From Pseudomonadota bacterium (GTDB lineage: Bacteria > Pseudomonadota > Alphaproteobacteria > Rhodospirillales > Magnetospirillaceae): a stretch of 64,000 nucleotides of DNA. A program made the position numbers and the translations under genes. The stretch is from contig JAFAAW010000040.1 in the NCBI GenBank assembly GCA_023426365.1, positions 1-64,000 on the forward strand, written 5' to 3'. The first letter of the stretch is position 1; each line of letters starts with the position of its first letter. Shown here piece by piece: positions 9,313 to 17,615 of the stretch. The notes below the pieces were generated by a model that was not told the DNA's origin, did no database searches, and worked only from the letters and a program-made list of their open reading frames with translations.

Positions 9313-10271
9313 TCGATCCCGTAGGCGCCGGGGCCGGTGATGCCCTGGTGGAAGCGCAGCTTGCGGTAATATTCCAGCGGGTCCTTGCGCTTGACGAAGG
9401 CGCCGGCCGGCGTGTTCAGCCAATCGTACAGCCGGGTGAGCAGGAAGCGCATGGCGGCGCCGCGCGCCAGCAGCGGCAGCGCCTGCAATTCCTCGGCCGT
9501 GAGCGGGCGCACCTTGCGATAGCCGTTCAGCATCAGCCGCGCCTTGGTGGCGTTGAAGCTGCCGTCCGGTTCGAAGCACCACGCGTTCAGGCAGATGGCG
9601 ATGTCGTAGGCCAGCGAATCGGTGCAGGCGAAATAGAAATCGATGATCCCCGACACCTTGTCGGCGTGGAAGAACACGTTGTCGGGGAACAGGTCGGCAT
9701 GGATCAGCCCGACCGGCAGCGCGCGCGGCCACAGGCTTTCCAGCACCGCCAATTCGGCTTCGATGAAGGCGGCCAGGCCGGGCTTGACCTCGTCGGCGCG
9801 GTGCTTCTCGGCCTCGAACAGCGGACGCCAGCCGGCCACCGACAGATCGTTGCCGCGCGACTGGGCGAAATCGGCGCCCGCCAGATGCATCGCGGCCATG
9901 GCCGGCCCCAACGCCGCGCAATGCTCAAGCGTCAGACGCCGCGCCGACATGCCGGTCAGGAAGCTGACCACCGCCGCCGGGCGGCCGCACAAGGTGCGCA
10001 GGGCGGCGCCGTCGCGGCCGTGCAGCGGCGTCGGGCAGGCCAGCCCACGCGCCGCCAGATGCTCCATCAGGCCCAGGAAGAACGGCAGATCCTCGGGCTT
10101 GGTGCGCTTTTCGTAAAGCGTCAGGATGAACTGGCCGCGATCGGTCTGAAGCAGATAGTTGGAATTCTCGACACCCTCGGCGATGCCCTTGAACGACAGC
10201 ACCTCGCCAATGTCGTAGCCGGCGACGAACGCCTCCAGCTCCTCGTCGGAAACTTCCGTATAGACCGCCAT
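9309..10271 (-). CDS. thrB: Homoserine kinase (ThrB2/APH-fold type)
   Basis: Phosphorylates homoserine to O-phosphohomoserine, the substrate of threonine synthase (thrC, also in this window at 49-50 kb). It belongs to the aminoglycoside-phosphotransferase-like family, not the GHMP family: it has LIHADLFPDNVFF (catalytic loop HxDxxxDN) and GIIDFYFA (metal-binding Asp). Starting at MAVYTEVSDEELEAF gives 320 residues, the usual size; the frame extends 7 codons further upstream without a better ribosome site. It lies downstream of ispH on the same strand and overlaps rnhA by 4 bases. Confidence 0.94.
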   Translation of the reverse strand: MAVYTEVSDEELEAFVAGYDIGEVLSFKGIAEGVENSNYLLQTDRGQFILTLYEKRTKPEDLPFFLGLMEHLAARGLACPTPLHGRDGAALRTLCGRPAAVVSFLTGMSARRLTLEHCAALGPAMAAMHLAGADFAQSRGNDLSVAGWRPLFEAEKHRADEVKPGLAAFIEAELAVLESLWPRALPVGLIHADLFPDNVFFHADKVSGIIDFYFACTDSLAYDIAICLNAWCFEPDGSFNATKARLMLNGYRKVRPLTAEELQALPLLARGAAMRFLLTRLYDWLNTPAGAFVKRKDPLEYYRKLRFHQGITGPGAYGIE

Positions 10272-10404
10272 GAAACGCGAGGCCCCGATCACCTTGGATG
10301 AAGGGCGGAAAGTACGACAGCATCCCCGGTTTGGGAAGGGGGCCTTGCCATAAAGCCGGCTCCCGGCCCAACCGGACGGCGTTACGCCCGCCGTCGGGGC
10401 GCGG

Positions 10405-11349
10405 TCACAACAGCGCTTCGGGCAGCTTGAACGACACCGTCTCGTCCTTGACCTTGATCTCCTCGATGGTCACGTCGAACCGCTGGCGGGCGGCGGCGAT
10501 CACCTCTTCCACCAGCACCTCGGGGGCCGAGGCGCCGGCCGTCACGCCCAGCCGGCCGATGCCGCCCAGCCCGTCCCAATCGATGTCGGCGGCGCGCTGC
10601 ACCAGGATCGAACGGTCGCAGCCCGAACGGGCCGCCACCTCGACCAGCCGCTTGGAATTGGACGAGTTGGGCGCGCCGATCACCATCACCGCGTCGCAGG
10701 AGGGCGCGATGGTCTTGACCGCCAGTTGGCGGTTGGTGGTGGCATAGCAGATGTCGTCCTTGCGCGGCCCCACCATGGCGGGGAAGCGGCGGCGCAGCAC
10801 CTCGACGATGGCGGTGGTGTCGTCCACCGACAGCGTGGTCTGGGTGATATAGGCCACCCTTTCGGGGTCGGCGGGGGCCACCGTCTCGGCATCGGCCGCG
10901 CTTTCCACCAGCAGCACGGTGCCGTCGGGCACCTGGCCCATGGTGCCGATCACCTCGGGGTGGCCCTTGTGGCCGATCATGATGATCTGGCGGCTCTGGA
11001 GGTGGTGGAATTCCGCCTCGCGGTGCACCTTGGTGACCAGCGGGCAGGTGGCGTCCAGATAGGCCAGTCCGCGCGCCTCGGCCGCCGCCGGCACCGCCTT
11101 GGGCACGCCGTGGGCGGAAAACACCACCGGCACGCCGTCGGGCACCTCGGTCAGTTCGTCCACGAACACCGCGCCCTTGGCCTTGAGGCTGTCCACCACG
11201 AACCGGTTGTGCACGATCTCGTGGCGCACATAGACGGGTGCTCCGTATTTCTCGATCGCCGCCTCGACGATGTGGATGGCGCGGTCCACGCCGGCGCAGA
11301 AACCGCGCGGGCTGGCCAGAACGATCGTCAGTGCAGGCTTGCTCATCAT
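10405..11349 (-). CDS. ispH: 4-hydroxy-3-methylbut-2-enyl diphosphate reductase
   Basis: Last enzyme of the MEP isoprenoid pathway: a [4Fe-4S] protein reducing HMBPP to IPP and DMAPP. The three cluster cysteines lie in ASPRGFCAGVDRAI, LDATCPLVTKVH and DDICYATTNRQ, and the substrate loop APNSSNSKRL is present. At 314 residues it has normal family length. Two adjacent ATGs (11349 and 11346) are possible starts; AGGGG just upstream slightly favours the second. It heads an ispH-thrB-rnhA cluster on the minus strand, with a ~133-base gap before thrB. Confidence 0.97.
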   Translation of the reverse strand: MMSKPALTIVLASPRGFCAGVDRAIHIVEAAIEKYGAPVYVRHEIVHNRFVVDSLKAKGAVFVDELTEVPDGVPVVFSAHGVPKAVPAAAEARGLAYLDATCPLVTKVHREAEFHHLQSRQIIMIGHKGHPEVIGTMGQVPDGTVLLVESAADAETVAPADPERVAYITQTTLSVDDTTAIVEVLRRRFPAMVGPRKDDICYATTNRQLAVKTIAPSCDAVMVIGAPNSSNSKRLVEVAARSGCDRSILVQRAADIDWDGLGGIGRLGVTAGASAPEVLVEEVIAAARQRFDVTIEEIKVKDETVSFKLPEALL

Positions 11350-11467
11350 CCCCTATCCGTCCGGTCGGAAAGCCACCACCCTTGTGCGGGAGCGAAGGCT
11401 CCAATAAAGTCGCCCTGACTATAGCCACGGAAGTTCCCTTCCCCTCAACGGCTTTTCCGAGACGAGA

Positions 11468-11998
11468 ATGATGCGAAGCGCCCTCCGCCCCGTCGCCGCT
11501 GCCCTGTTGCCGCTGGCCCTGGCCTCCTGTTCGGTGTTCGGCAAGAAGGAGACGCCGCCCTGCCCGCCGGTCTACATCCTGGCCGATGCCGGCACGCTGA
11601 CCAAGTACCGCGCAGGCCAGGGCCGCGACCTGACCGACGTGGAGTTCGAGGCCGAGGTCCAGGGCTTCACCGGCGGCTGCACCTATGACGAAAAGGGCGC
11701 CGTCGTCGATCTGCAGGTCAGCTTCTCGGTCAAGCGCGGCCCCGCCGACGGCGACCGCAAGGCGAGCTTCACCTATTTCGTCGCCATCCCGCATTATTAC
11801 CCGGCGCCCTCGGCCAAGGCCGAGTTCGAGACCGAGGTGACTTTCCCCGAGGGTACCAATTACGTGCGCTACACCGATGAAGAGGTGGTCATGCGCGTGC
11901 CCGTCAAGGACAAGGACCTCATCAGCAAGTACGAGATCTATCTGGGCTTCCAGCAGACACAGGAAGAACTGGATCGCAACCGCGCCGGCAGGAAGTGA
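11468..11998 (+). CDS. Putative lipoprotein, function unknown
   Basis: 176 residues with a lipoprotein signal: a hydrophobic stretch ending LASC, so C21 would be lipidated. The residue after the Cys is Ser, not Asp, which favours outer-membrane sorting by the usual Lol rule. The mature part is acidic and beta-rich, with PPCPPVYILADAGTLTKYRAG and FTGGCTYDEKGAVVDLQV; two further cysteines could form a disulfide. I do not recognise an enzymatic domain. The stop overlaps the map start by one base, so it is co-translated with map. Confidence 0.8.
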   Translation: MMRSALRPVAAALLPLALASCSVFGKKETPPCPPVYILADAGTLTKYRAGQGRDLTDVEFEAEVQGFTGGCTYDEKGAVVDLQVSFSVKRGPADGDRKASFTYFVAIPHYYPAPSAKAEFETEVTFPEGTNYVRYTDEEVVMRVPVKDKDLISKYEIYLGFQQTQEELDRNRAGRK

Positions 11999-12804
11999 TG
12001 ACCGAAACCGAACGCTATTCCAGCCAGAGCGACGGCGCCGGACAGCGCGTCCGTCTGCACGGGCCGGAGGCGTTCGCCGGCATGCGCGCCGCGGGCAAGC
12101 TGGCGGCGGCCACGCTGGACGCCGTAGCCCCCTTTGTCGTGCCCGGAATCACCACCGCCGAACTGGACCGCCGGTGCGAGGAATTCATGCGCGACCACGG
12201 CGCCGTGCCGGCCACCATCGGCTATCACGGCTATCGGCACGCAAGCTGCATTTCGGTCAATCACGTGGTCACCCACGGCATTCCGTCGGACAAGCGGCTG
12301 GCCGAGGGCGACATCGTCAACATCGACGTCACCCCCATCGTGGACGGCTGGCACGGCGACACCAGCCGCACCTTCGCGGTGGGCAAGGTGTCGCGCCTGG
12401 CCGAACGCCTGATGGCCGCCGCCTTCGAGGCGATGATGGCCGGCATCTCGGTGGTGCGGCCCGGCGCCACCCTGGGCGACGTGGGCCACGCCATCGAGAC
12501 GGTCGCCCACCGCGAGCGTTTCTCGGTGGTGCAGGAATATTGCGGCCACGGCCTGGGCCGCGTGTTCCACGACGCCCCCGACGTGCTGCATTACGGCGAC
12601 CCGGGCACCGGCCTGGTGCTCGAGCCGGGCATGATCTTCACCATCGAACCCATGCTGAACGCCGGCCGGGCGGCGACCAAGCTGCTGGCCGACGGCTGGA
12701 CGGCGGTGACCCGCGACCGCTCGCTGTCGGCCCAGTACGAGCATAGCGTGGGCGTGACCGAGAGCGGGGTCGAGATTTTCACCCTGTCCTCTATCCCCGG
12801 TTAA
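11998..12804 (+). CDS. map: Type I methionine aminopeptidase
   Basis: Removes the initiator methionine from nascent proteins. The five metal ligands of the pita-bread fold are present: D110 (NIDVTPI), D121 (GDTSRTF), H184 (CGHGLGR), E217 (IEPML) and E248 (YEHSVGV); the substrate-contacting His is H93 (THGIPSD). 268 residues, normal for type Ia. The N-terminus carries ~20 residues before the catalytic fold and no zinc finger. The ATG overlaps the TGA of the lipoprotein gene by one base (TGATG), and AGGAAG lies close upstream. Confidence 0.96.
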   Translation: MTETERYSSQSDGAGQRVRLHGPEAFAGMRAAGKLAAATLDAVAPFVVPGITTAELDRRCEEFMRDHGAVPATIGYHGYRHASCISVNHVVTHGIPSDKRLAEGDIVNIDVTPIVDGWHGDTSRTFAVGKVSRLAERLMAAAFEAMMAGISVVRPGATLGDVGHAIETVAHRERFSVVQEYCGHGLGRVFHDAPDVLHYGDPGTGLVLEPGMIFTIEPMLNAGRAATKLLADGWTAVTRDRSLSAQYEHSVGVTESGVEIFTLSSIPG

Positions 12805-12821
12805 ACTCCCATCCGCAAACA

Positions 12822-12850
12822 TTGACTCGGTTGTGGGCGCGGCGCATCCT
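12822..12850 (+). promoter_or_regulatory. Candidate promoter of the gcv operon
   Basis: TTGACT (12822-12827), a 17-base spacer and CATCCT (12845-12850) match the sigma70 boxes at 5/6 and 3/6. The implied transcript start, about 12857, lies just before the first glycine aptamer, which fits. Confidence 0.45.
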
Positions 12851-12865
12851 TCGCCCACAGACGAT

Positions 12866-13086
12866 CCCCGCCGGGAGAGAGCCGCCCCCGTGCCCTCGGG
12901 TCTGGCCGGCGGCCGCCGAAGGAGCAACCGCCCCTGGAAACTCTCAGGCAACAGGACCGCGGAGGGATGACACTCTGGAAAGCGGCGCTGTACTTGAGCT
13001 TGCGCCCACCGACGAGGTAAGCCGGCTTGGGTCGCGCGATCCTTGGCCGGTGACTCTGTCAGGTTCCAAGACAGAGGAAGGGCACC
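12866..13086 (+). promoter_or_regulatory. Tandem glycine riboswitch
   Basis: Two aptamers in series precede gcvT. The first has GGGAGAG, CGCCGAAGGAGCAA and ACTCTCAGGCAACAGGACCGC; the second has ACACTCTGGAAAGCGG, CCACCGACGAGGTAAG and GACTCTGTCAGGTTCCAAGACAGAGG. These are the conserved blocks of the glycine riboswitch class. Binding of glycine usually turns on the glycine cleavage genes, which lie directly downstream. No strong terminator stem was seen between 13086 and the gcvT Shine-Dalgarno at 13121, so control may act on translation; this last point is inference. Confidence 0.95.
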
Positions 13087-13131
13087 TGGGCTGACGCCCC
13101 ACGTGCGAGTCCGCTTATCCGGGAGGAACCT

Positions 13132-14244
13132 TTGAGCGATTCCGACGCCCCCCTGCTCACCACGCCGCTTGATGCGCTGCATCGCGAACTGGGGGCCAAG
13201 ATGGTTCCCTTCGCCGGCTATGCCATGCCGGTGCAGTACCCGGCCGGCATCCTGGCCGAGCACCTGCACACCCGCGCGGCGGCCGGATTGTTCGACGTCT
13301 CGCACATGGGCCAGATCACCATCGAGGGCGCCGACCCCGCCGCCGCGCTGGAGGCCCTGGTGCCCGGCGACGTCGCGGGGCTGGGGCCGGGCTGCACCCG
13401 CTATAGCGTATTCACCAACGACCAGGGCGGCATCCTGGACGACCTGATGATCAGCCGGCTGTCGCCCACCAAGCTGTTCCTGGTGGTCAACGCCGCCTGC
13501 AAGGCCCAGGATTTCGCCCATCTTCGCGCCAATCCGGGCGGCTGCGAGGTGCGCATGCTCGAAGACCGGGCGCTGCTCGCGCTGCAAGGCCCCAAGGCGG
13601 CGGACGCGTTGGCCGGCCTGGCCCCGGCATCCGTGGGCCAGGGTTTCATGACCATTCGCGAATACGACGTGGCGGGCATCCCCTGCCTGGTCACCCGCTC
13701 GGGCTACACCGGCGAGGACGGCTTCGAGATTTCCGCCCCCGCCGACCGCGCCAAGGAACTGGCCCGCGCCCTGCTGGCGCTGGACGGCGTCCGCCCCATC
13801 GGCTTGGGCGCGCGCGATTCCCTGCGCCTGGAGGCGGGGCTGTGCCTGTACGGGGCCGATATCGACACCGCCACCACGCCGGTGGAAGCCAACATCCAGT
13901 GGATCATCGGCAAGCGGCGGCGCGAAGGCGGCGGCTTTCCCGGCGCGCCGGTCGTGCTGCGGCAACTGGCCGACGGCCCCCTCCGCCGCCGCGTCGGCAT
14001 CAGGCCCGATGGCAAGGCTCCCGCCCGCGCCCACACCCCGATCACCGACCTGGACGGCAACCCCATCGGCGAGATCACCTCGGGCGGGTTCGGCCCGTCG
14101 GTCAACGGCCCCGTCGCCATGGGCTACGTGCCGGCTGCCTTCGCCAAGCCGGGCACGCCGGTCCGTCTGGTGGTGCGCGGCAAGGCGCTGGACGCCCGCG
14201 TGGTCGCGCTGCCGTTCATCCCCCATCGCTATTTCAAAGGGTAA
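13132..14244 (+). CDS. gcvT: Glycine cleavage T protein (aminomethyltransferase)
   Basis: Transfers the aminomethyl group from lipoylated GcvH to tetrahydrofolate, releasing ammonia and giving 5,10-methylene-THF. The 370-residue protein has MVPFAGYAMPVQYPAGI at its N-terminus, FDVSHMGQI, LEDRALLALQGPKA, RSGYTGEDGFEIS and LGARDSLRLEAGLCLYG, the family's folate-binding and core blocks. The start is TTG with GGGAGGAA a few bases before it. First gene of gcvT-H-PA-PB, controlled by the glycine riboswitch just upstream. Confidence 0.97.
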   Translation: MSDSDAPLLTTPLDALHRELGAKMVPFAGYAMPVQYPAGILAEHLHTRAAAGLFDVSHMGQITIEGADPAAALEALVPGDVAGLGPGCTRYSVFTNDQGGILDDLMISRLSPTKLFLVVNAACKAQDFAHLRANPGGCEVRMLEDRALLALQGPKAADALAGLAPASVGQGFMTIREYDVAGIPCLVTRSGYTGEDGFEISAPADRAKELARALLALDGVRPIGLGARDSLRLEAGLCLYGADIDTATTPVEANIQWIIGKRRREGGGFPGAPVVLRQLADGPLRRRVGIRPDGKAPARAHTPITDLDGNPIGEITSGGFGPSVNGPVAMGYVPAAFAKPGTPVRLVVRGKALDARVVALPFIPHRYFKG

Positions 14245-14255
14245 GGGAAAGATCC

Positions 14256-14633
14256 ATGAGCATGCTGCGCTTCACCAAGGATCACGAATGGATCAGGGTT
14301 GACGGCGACATCGCCACCGTCGGCATCACCGACTATGCCCAGAAGGCGTTGGGCGACGTGGTGTTCGTCGAGGTTCCCGAATCCGGCCGGCAGGTATCCC
14401 GGGGTGACGACGCCGCCGTGGTGGAATCGGTCAAGGCCGCCAGCGAGGTCTATGCCCCGGTGTCGGGCACGGTGACCGAGGGCAACGCCGCCCTGGCCGA
14501 CAACCCGGCGCTGGTCAACGAAAGCCCCGAGGATGCGGCCTGGTTCTTCCGCCTTCGGCTCTCCAACCCGGCCGAGCTGGACGAGTTGATGGACCGCGCG
14601 GCTTACGACGAATACGTCGGCGGCCTGGAATAA
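14256..14633 (+). CDS. gcvH: Glycine cleavage H protein
   Basis: Small lipoyl carrier that shuttles the aminomethyl group between P, T and L proteins. The lipoylation lysine is K60 in VVESVKAASEVYAPVSG, the standard motif. The N-terminus LRFTKDHEWIRVDGD and the C-terminal segment DELMDRAAYDEYV also match the family. 125 residues, normal size. AAGGGAAAG lies before the ATG, which follows gcvT by 11 bases. Glycine cleavage L protein (lpd) is not in the window. Confidence 0.97.
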   Translation: MSMLRFTKDHEWIRVDGDIATVGITDYAQKALGDVVFVEVPESGRQVSRGDDAAVVESVKAASEVYAPVSGTVTEGNAALADNPALVNESPEDAAWFFRLRLSNPAELDELMDRAAYDEYVGGLE

Positions 14634-14642
14634 ACCCGGGCC

Positions 14643-15992
14643 ATGCGCTACCTGCCCCATACCGATGCCGACCGGCGCGCCATGCTGGCGGCCATCGGCG
14701 CCAAGGACGTGGACGCCCTGTTCGCGGACGTGCCCGCCGCCGCCCGTCTGGACCAGCCGCTGGACCTGCCCCGCCACCAAAGCGAGATGGAGGTGGAACG
14801 CGCCCTGACCCGCATGGCGGGCCGGAATCTCTCGGCCGGCTGCGCGCCGTTCTTCATCGGCGCCGGACTTTACCGCCACCATGTGCCGGCCGCCGTGGAC
14901 CAGTTGCTGACGCGCGGCGAGTTCCTGACCAGCTACACGCCCTATCAGCCCGAGGTGTCGCAGGGCACCTTGCAATATTTGTTCGAGTTCCAGACCCAGG
15001 TGGCCCTGCTGACCGGCATGGATGTGGCCAATGCGTCCATGTATGACGGCGCCACCGCCTGCGCCGAGGCCGCCGCCATGGCCGCCCGCGTCACCCGCCG
15101 CAAGAAGGTGATCCTGTCGGGCAGTCTGCACCCGCATTACCGCGAAACCACCGAAACCACACTGAAATACACCGATCTGGTGACCGAGGCGCTGGCCCCC
15201 GACCCGCTGGGCATGGAAGACCTGATCGGCCGCATCGACAGCCAGACCGCCTGCGTGATCGTCCAGAACCCGGGCTTTTTCGGCGGCATCCGCGACCTGC
15301 GCCCGCTGGCCGAGGAATGCCGCGCCGAAGGCGCGCTGCTGGTGGTCGCCGTCGCCGACCCGGTATCCTTGGGCCTGATCGAGCCGCCGGGCGCCATGGG
15401 CGCCGACATCGTGGTGGCCGAGGGCCAGTCGCTGGGCATGGGCCTGCAATTCGGCGGCCCCGGCCTGGGCCTGTTCGCCACCCGCGACAAGTACGTGCGC
15501 CAGATGCCGGGCCGTCTGGCCGGCCAGACGGTGGATGCCGACGGCAAGCGCGGTTTCGTGCTTACGCTGTCCACCCGCGAACAGCACATCCGCCGCGAAA
15601 AGGCGACCAGCAACATCTGCACCAATTCGGGGCTGTGCGCGCTGGCCTTCACCATGCATCTGACCCTGCTGGGCGAAACCGGCCTGACCCGGCTGGCCGA
15701 GTTGAACCACGCCAACGCGGTGCGGCTGGAGACCAAGCTGAAGCGGGTCAAGGGCACCCGGGTGCTGGGCAATTCCTATTTCAACGAGTTCGCGTTGTAC
15801 CTGGGTGAGGACAAGGACGCCGCCGACGTGGTGGACGCCCTGGCCGATCGCGGCATCTTGGGCGGCGTGCCGGCGTCGCGCTTTTATCCGGAATGGCCCG
15901 AATTGCGGCCCATCCTGCTGCTGGCCGCCACCGAGACCAACAGCGAGTCCGACATGGACACGCTGGTTGCCGCCTTGACCGAGGTGCTTTGA
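14643..15992 (+). CDS. gcvPA: Glycine dehydrogenase (decarboxylating) subunit 1
   Basis: N-terminal half of the split P protein; with GcvPB it decarboxylates glycine using PLP. 449 residues, as expected for the split form. Conserved text includes MRYLPHTDADRRAML at the start, FIGAGLYRHHVPAAVDQLL, FLTSYTPYQPEVSQGTLQ and MYDGATACAEAAAMA. This half lacks the PLP lysine, which is in GcvPB. It starts 9 bases after gcvH and ends 2 bases before gcvPB. Confidence 0.97.
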   Translation: MRYLPHTDADRRAMLAAIGAKDVDALFADVPAAARLDQPLDLPRHQSEMEVERALTRMAGRNLSAGCAPFFIGAGLYRHHVPAAVDQLLTRGEFLTSYTPYQPEVSQGTLQYLFEFQTQVALLTGMDVANASMYDGATACAEAAAMAARVTRRKKVILSGSLHPHYRETTETTLKYTDLVTEALAPDPLGMEDLIGRIDSQTACVIVQNPGFFGGIRDLRPLAEECRAEGALLVVAVADPVSLGLIEPPGAMGADIVVAEGQSLGMGLQFGGPGLGLFATRDKYVRQMPGRLAGQTVDADGKRGFVLTLSTREQHIRREKATSNICTNSGLCALAFTMHLTLLGETGLTRLAELNHANAVRLETKLKRVKGTRVLGNSYFNEFALYLGEDKDAADVVDALADRGILGGVPASRFYPEWPELRPILLLAATETNSESDMDTLVAALTEVL

Positions 15993-15994
15993 CC

Positions 15995-17503
15995 ATGGCC
16001 GAAACCACCACATTCACCGGCAACCGCGCGCTACAGATCGAGGAGCCGCTGATCTTCGAACTGGGCAGCCCGGGCCGCATGGGCATCGACCTGCCGGCGC
16101 CGCCGCCGGTGGACGAGGACCGCCTGGCCGGCCTGCGCCGCAAGTCGGCCATCGGCCTGCCCGATTTGTCCGAGCCGCAGGCGGTGCGCCACTACACCCG
16201 GCTTTCCCAAAAGAATTACGGCATCGACACCGGCTTTTACCCGCTTGGCTCGTGCACCATGAAGCACAACCCGCGCCTGTCGGAAAAGATGGCGCGGCTG
16301 CCCGGCCTGGCCGACCTGCACCCGTTCCAGCCGCAAAAGACGGTGCAGGGCGCGCTGGAGGTCATCGACACCCTGGCCGGCTGGCTCAAGGGCCTGACCG
16401 GCATGCCGGCGGTGGCCATGAGCCCGGCGGCCGGCGCCCATGGCGAATGGTGCGGCCTGATGGCGATCCGCGCCTATCACGACGACCACGGCGAGAACCA
16501 CCGCCGCCGCGTGCTGGTGCCCGAATCGGCGCACGGCACCAACCCGGCGACGGCGGCCATGTGCGGCTATGGCGTCGATCCGGTGCCCGCCAACGACCGC
16601 GGCCGGGTGGACGTGGCCGCGCTGAACGCCAAGCTGGGGCCGGACGTCGCCTGCATCATGGTGACCAACCCCAACACCTGCGGCCTGTTCGAGGATGAGA
16701 TCCTGGAGATCGCCCGGGCCACGCACGAGGCGGGCGCGTTCTTCTACTGCGACGGCGCCAATTACAACGCCATCGTCGGCCGGGTGAAGGTGGCCGACCT
16801 GGGCGTGGACGCCATGCACATCAACCTGCACAAGACCTTCTCCACGCCCCATGGCGGCGGCGGCCCGGGCGCCGGCCCCACCGTGCTGTCGGAAAAGCTG
16901 GCCCCCTATGCCCCCCTGCCCCTGGTGGTCCACGACCACGGCGGCCTGCGTCTGGTCGAACACGCCGCCGGAAGCTCGGCCAAGCCGTTCGGCCGGGTAA
17001 AGGGCTATCATGGCCAGTTCGGCGTGTTCGTGCGCGCGCTGGCCTATATCCTGTCCATGGGGGCGGACGGCCTTTACCAGGCGTCGTCGGACGCGGTGCT
17101 GAACGCCAATTACCTGCTGGCGCGGCTGGGCGGCGTGCTGACGCCGTCCTTTGACGGGCCGTGCATGCACGAATGCCTGTTCGACGACCGCTTCCTCAAG
17201 GAAACCGGCATCACCACGCTGGATTTCGCCAAGGCCCTGATCGACGAGGGCTTCCATCCCATGACCATGTACTTCCCGCTGGTGGTGCATGGCGCGCTGC
17301 TGATGGAACCCACCGAGACGGAGTCCAAGGAGACCCTGGACGGTTATGTGGCGGTGGTGCGCGCCCTGGCCGCCAAGGCCCAGGCCGGCGGGGCCGCCGA
17401 GGATTTCAAGGCTGCTCCCAAATACACCCCGCGCCGCCGCCTGGACGAAACCCAGGCCGCCCGCACCCCGGTTCTGCGCTGGAAGCCCGGCGCCAACGCC
17501 TGA
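15995..17503 (+). CDS. gcvPB: Glycine dehydrogenase (decarboxylating) subunit 2
   Basis: C-terminal half of the split P protein, carrying the PLP-binding lysine: K280 in INLHKTFSTPHGGGGPG, the diagnostic motif. Also seen are NYGIDTGFYPLGSCTMKHNP near the N-terminus, ESAHGTNPATAAMCGY and PFDGPCMHECLFD-like segments. 502 residues. It closes the operon; a region with inverted ACGGAT repeats follows. Because P is split and L is absent, the complete system depends on lpd elsewhere. Confidence 0.97.
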   Translation: MAETTTFTGNRALQIEEPLIFELGSPGRMGIDLPAPPPVDEDRLAGLRRKSAIGLPDLSEPQAVRHYTRLSQKNYGIDTGFYPLGSCTMKHNPRLSEKMARLPGLADLHPFQPQKTVQGALEVIDTLAGWLKGLTGMPAVAMSPAAGAHGEWCGLMAIRAYHDDHGENHRRRVLVPESAHGTNPATAAMCGYGVDPVPANDRGRVDVAALNAKLGPDVACIMVTNPNTCGLFEDEILEIARATHEAGAFFYCDGANYNAIVGRVKVADLGVDAMHINLHKTFSTPHGGGGPGAGPTVLSEKLAPYAPLPLVVHDHGGLRLVEHAAGSSAKPFGRVKGYHGQFGVFVRALAYILSMGADGLYQASSDAVLNANYLLARLGGVLTPSFDGPCMHECLFDDRFLKETGITTLDFAKALIDEGFHPMTMYFPLVVHGALLMEPTETESKETLDGYVAVVRALAAKAQAGGAAEDFKAAPKYTPRRRLDETQAARTPVLRWKPGANA

Positions 17504-17523
17504 ACCGGCACGCCGGAAAAAAA

Positions 17524-17600
17524 GACACGGATGGACACGGATAAACACCGATGGGTTTTATCCGTGTGCGCCGCAGGCGCCCGTATACATCCGTGCCACC
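17524..17600. repeat. Intergenic ACACGGAT inverted repeat cluster
   Basis: Between two convergent genes, ACACGGAT-type words occur in direct order (17525 and 17535) and then inverted: ACACGGATAAA (17535-17545) pairs with TTTATCCGTGT (17557-17567), and CACGGATG (17526-17533) pairs with CATCCGTG (17588-17595). The result is a nested hairpin about 75 bases long with lower GC than the surroundings. It may serve as a bidirectional terminator or be a dispersed repeat. Confidence 0.6.
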
Positions 17601-17615
17601 CAACGTCCTTGGAGC

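Noticed and set aside
15893..15994. Upstream start for gcvPB within gcvPA
   Set aside because: The family start MAETTTFTGNRALQIEEPL follows the gcvPA stop by two bases, so the longer frame is not needed.
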